Part shown: positions 61,620-64,000 of the stretch, one piece after another
How the letters are laid out: every line of letters starts with the position of its first letter
Position numbering within the stretch: the first letter of the stretch is position 1
From: a virus
Virus record (IMG/VR): IMGVR_UViG_3300024226_000001
Coordinates: 1-64,000 of that record
Length of the DNA: 64,000 bases
Direction: 5' to 3' (one strand)
Made by a program: the position numbers and the translations under genes
The notes under the pieces: model-generated
Seen by the model: only the letters and a program-made list of their open reading frames with translations
Told to the model about the DNA's origin: nothing
Databases searched by the model: none

Positions 61620-64000
61620 ATGAGCGCTAGCAATTCTATATCACATTTACTCGAACAGTTTCTAGAATTAAACACTAATTCACTAGAAACTTTCGAACGT
61701 ATCAATGAGGCTATTTCAACCGATAAAGAAACGGTTACAATAGATTTATTCGATAATCGCACAGGAGAAATGACTGCAATTCAAATTCCAGCATTTGGAT
61801 TTTTGAAAAGAGAAATTGAAAGAATTGATAAGAACATAACTGCGATTAGTGGTTTAGATACTTCCAGTGCAAATGTAAAACTTAAAGATGGTTCTTATAG
61901 AAGAATACATACTTCTAAATTAAAAGGTCCTTCTTTACCTATAAAGTCGTTAGCAACTCCAAAAGAATTTAATACACAACTAAACGATTTCTTTGAAGAT
62001 TTCTTAAATCCTTTATTAACTATTAGTTTAGATGTTAAAGGACAAATTCCAGTAGATACTGAAAGAGTTTATACTGAAAGAGTTATATTTGATCATGAAG
62101 ACTTGTCTTCCACTGAATCCTTTGATGAAATTTTTAAAGGTCAGAATGATGTTAATTATTCTAAATTTATTTCTAAAATAAAAGAAGATGGTTTAAAATA
62201 TAGAATAGATGCAGAGACGGTAGATATGCCAGTAAGATCTATTCAGTATAATGGCCAGTTAGACGTATTAAAAGTAGAAAATGTTCAGAAAACATCTCTA
62301 ATAGACGGGACTAGTCAAACTAAAACCGTAAAAGTATATACTCTAAATAAATTAACATATTCGGACTCTAATAAAGACATGAAAGATACTGAAACTCTAA
62401 AAATTGGAGATTCATTGGTAGTAAACACGTCTGAATATAACACAAGATATAGAGTAACCTCTATTGATTCTTCAACAACACAAGTTGAATTGTCACTTTT
62501 AGAAGGTTATTCACCGATTAAAATAGGAGCGAATGCTCTCGCTATTTATAAAGATATTGATGCTTCTGTTTCTATAGAAGTTAAAGTTGGATTTAATGAA
62601 AGACAAGTAGTTTTTGTTAAACCAATAGATCCTATCTCTAAACTACCAGCTACTGATTTCTCACCAGGTGTTGCATTCTTTTCGAATGAACTTACTATTC
62701 AAAATGAAGATGGTATAGTTACTACACTTGCTAAATACTATAAAGAAGAAGTTGCTGATTTTGGTCAATTTATTAAAGCACTTAAGGTTGATTACATTCC
62801 ACCTGCATCAGAAGGTCTTATCCCAGATGCACCAATCGTAGAAGTAGATAACTTTAAAGTAACACAAATTAATAAACACCTTACTCAAAACGCTAGCGTT
62901 GAACAAGTAAAAAAGATCAAATCTGATAAAGTTAAAGCTAAAGAAGTTATTAAAAAGCTTGACACTACAATTAGAAAGAAAAGAAAATTAATTGCTACTA
63001 AAAAGTTCTCATCTAAAATAGAAAGAAATAGAGAGAAAAATGAATTAGCTTCTATCATTAGAGAAAAGGCTGCTGAAACTAAAGTATTCTCTTCAAGCGT
63101 TGGACAGATTAAAGCGATTGCTGAATCAAATGAATTACCTAAAGTTAATCCTAAATATAGGGTAAGAGGCTTTTGGTCTATTCCGGAGCCAAAGAAAGTT
63201 GGTGATGAAATTTCACAAGAAGTAGTTCAGTTTATTGCTAGATATAGATACGTTTCCTCAACGGGTAAAACATCTGTAATAGAGCAAATCAAATTTAATA
63301 AAAAAACTGCTGCATTTTCAAACTGGGTCGAAGTTAAAGGTCCTATTAGAAAAAGAGAAAAGCAAGCAGATGGTGGATATAGATGGATTCTAGAATCTGA
63401 AGAAGATTCACAGGCTATTAATTTTAACTCAATAGATTTATCTATTCAGCCTGGTGAAAAAATAGAAATGATGATTAAATCTGTTTCTGAAGCAGGTTTC
63501 CCACAAACCCCAGTAGAGTCAGAATGGTCAGATATTATTACTATTCCTTTTCCTGAAGGAGAAATATCTACAGACGGAGCAAATAGCCTAGTAAACCAAA
63601 ATGATTTAGATAATGTTAAGGTTGAAATAAATGATGATTTAGAATCACAAGGATTATTTACACACCTTGATAGTGGATTTACGGCAGGAGATACTTATTA
63701 TGCCCATGCCGCAGAATCACTAGCATCTGGTTTTTTAACAGGAGAACAGAATCCTATTAGCGTATATGATAAATTATTGGAATTACAGAATCAATTAGAA
63801 AGACTACAAGCTAAGGTTGAAGGTGCCGTTGGAGAATTACAAATTAAAATTATTGACGAAGAAGGTGAAGTAACGCTAGTTAAAAATAATTCAACTGCTA
63901 AAATATTCGCAGGATATTATGTAGATGAAAAACCAGATGATGAAACTAAAGGATATATTGTTACTAAAAATTATAGAGTAGAACTTCATAATACTAAGGC
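61620..64000 (+). CDS. Virion structural protein, 3' end beyond the window (793+ aa)
   Basis: The frame opens at ATG 61620, next to the previous stop, and stays open to the last base, so the gene is cut by the window edge. The N terminus reads MSASNSISHLLEQFLELNTN. The middle holds a basic coiled-coil region (VKKIKSDKVKAKEVIKKLDTTIRKKRKLIATKKF, nt about 62910-63010), and a fibronectin-III-like domain follows (VQFIARYRYVSSTGKTSVIEQIKF; IEMMIKSVSEAGFP). A second coiled coil lies near the edge (LLELQNQLERLQAKVEGAVGELQIKI). It is probably a large baseplate or fibre-attachment protein. Confidence 0.7.
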   Translation, partial: MSASNSISHLLEQFLELNTNSLETFERINEAISTDKETVTIDLFDNRTGEMTAIQIPAFGFLKREIERIDKNITAISGLDTSSANVKLKDGSYRRIHTSKLKGPSLPIKSLATPKEFNTQLNDFFEDFLNPLLTISLDVKGQIPVDTERVYTERVIFDHEDLSSTESFDEIFKGQNDVNYSKFISKIKEDGLKYRIDAETVDMPVRSIQYNGQLDVLKVENVQKTSLIDGTSQTKTVKVYTLNKLTYSDSNKDMKDTETLKIGDSLVVNTSEYNTRYRVTSIDSSTTQVELSLLEGYSPIKIGANALAIYKDIDASVSIEVKVGFNERQVVFVKPIDPISKLPATDFSPGVAFFSNELTIQNEDGIVTTLAKYYKEEVADFGQFIKALKVDYIPPASEGLIPDAPIVEVDNFKVTQINKHLTQNASVEQVKKIKSDKVKAKEVIKKLDTTIRKKRKLIATKKFSSKIERNREKNELASIIREKAAETKVFSSSVGQIKAIAESNELPKVNPKYRVRGFWSIPEPKKVGDEISQEVVQFIARYRYVSSTGKTSVIEQIKFNKKTAAFSNWVEVKGPIRKREKQADGGYRWILESEEDSQAINFNSIDLSIQPGEKIEMMIKSVSEAGFPQTPVESEWSDIITIPFPEGEISTDGANSLVNQNDLDNVKVEINDDLESQGLFTHLDSGFTAGDTYYAHAAESLASGFLTGEQNPISVYDKLLELQNQLERLQAKVEGAVGELQIKIIDEEGEVTLVKNNSTAKIFAGYYVDEKPDDETKGYIVTKNYRVELHNTK

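Overview
The window reads as part of the genome of a large tailed phage (T4-like myovirus) that infects a member of the Bacteroidota, probably a flavobacterium. Every credible gene is on the + strand. Genes are packed tightly with many TAATG or ATGA overlaps. The DNA is strongly AT-rich, and start codons follow A/T-rich leaders with no consistent Shine-Dalgarno sequence, as is usual in Bacteroidota. A T4-type baseplate set (gp53-, hub-, gp5-, gp25-, gp6- and gp7-like) identifies the virus type. The host assignment is inference from style, not from a direct marker.

Layout. (1) 1-3.4 kb: small unknown genes, a lipoprotein, a membrane protein and, at 1005-1582, a gene-free stretch of higher GC that folds on paper into a nested multi-helix RNA with a pseudoknot and ends at a terminator. 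(2) 3.5-9.96 kb: LOG-family hydrolase, YkuK-like RNase H fold protein, a ClpA/C-type unfoldase, a thymidylate-synthase-fold enzyme predicted to be a dCMP hydroxymethylase, a family 25 glycosyltransferase and ClpP. (3) 10-22.4 kb: fibre module with a coiled-coil fibre, two proteins sharing a C-terminal domain, glycosyltransferases and a 1852-residue collagen-like fibre with an S74 chaperone. (4) 22.6-26 kb: a DUF6445-like dioxygenase, a double glycosyltransferase and a procollagen-lysyl-hydroxylase-like dioxygenase. (5) 26-42.2 kb: nucleic-acid and protein-handling genes (exonuclease, DnaJ-like, bS21, PhoH, RNase HII, UvsE, dCMP deaminase, glutamine amidotransferase) mixed with small unknowns and proteins carrying T4-like capsid-targeting N termini. 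(6) 42.2-64 kb: baseplate module, interrupted by a four-domain S1 protein and an amidoligase fused to a pentapeptide-like repeat. The last gene runs off the right edge.

How the parts may work together. The collagen-like fibre, lysyl-hydroxylase-like enzyme and GT25 enzyme together look like a phage version of the animal and mimivirus collagen modification pathway. bS21 and the S1-like protein are both translation-initiation factors of the small subunit and could retune host ribosomes. dCMP hydroxymethylase and dCMP deaminase suggest modified cytosine. ATP-grasp, glutamine-amidotransferase and amidoligase genes suggest peptide or amide chemistry, and the ATP-grasp enzyme carries a packaging tag.

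Regulation. Eleven sites match AAACWWTT-N12-GTATAAT (some with one or two changes) in front of mostly non-structural genes. Three near-identical 60-bp copies precede small unknown genes. A third motif, rATATATA, precedes mostly structural and late-type genes and often sits only 4-6 nt before the ATG.
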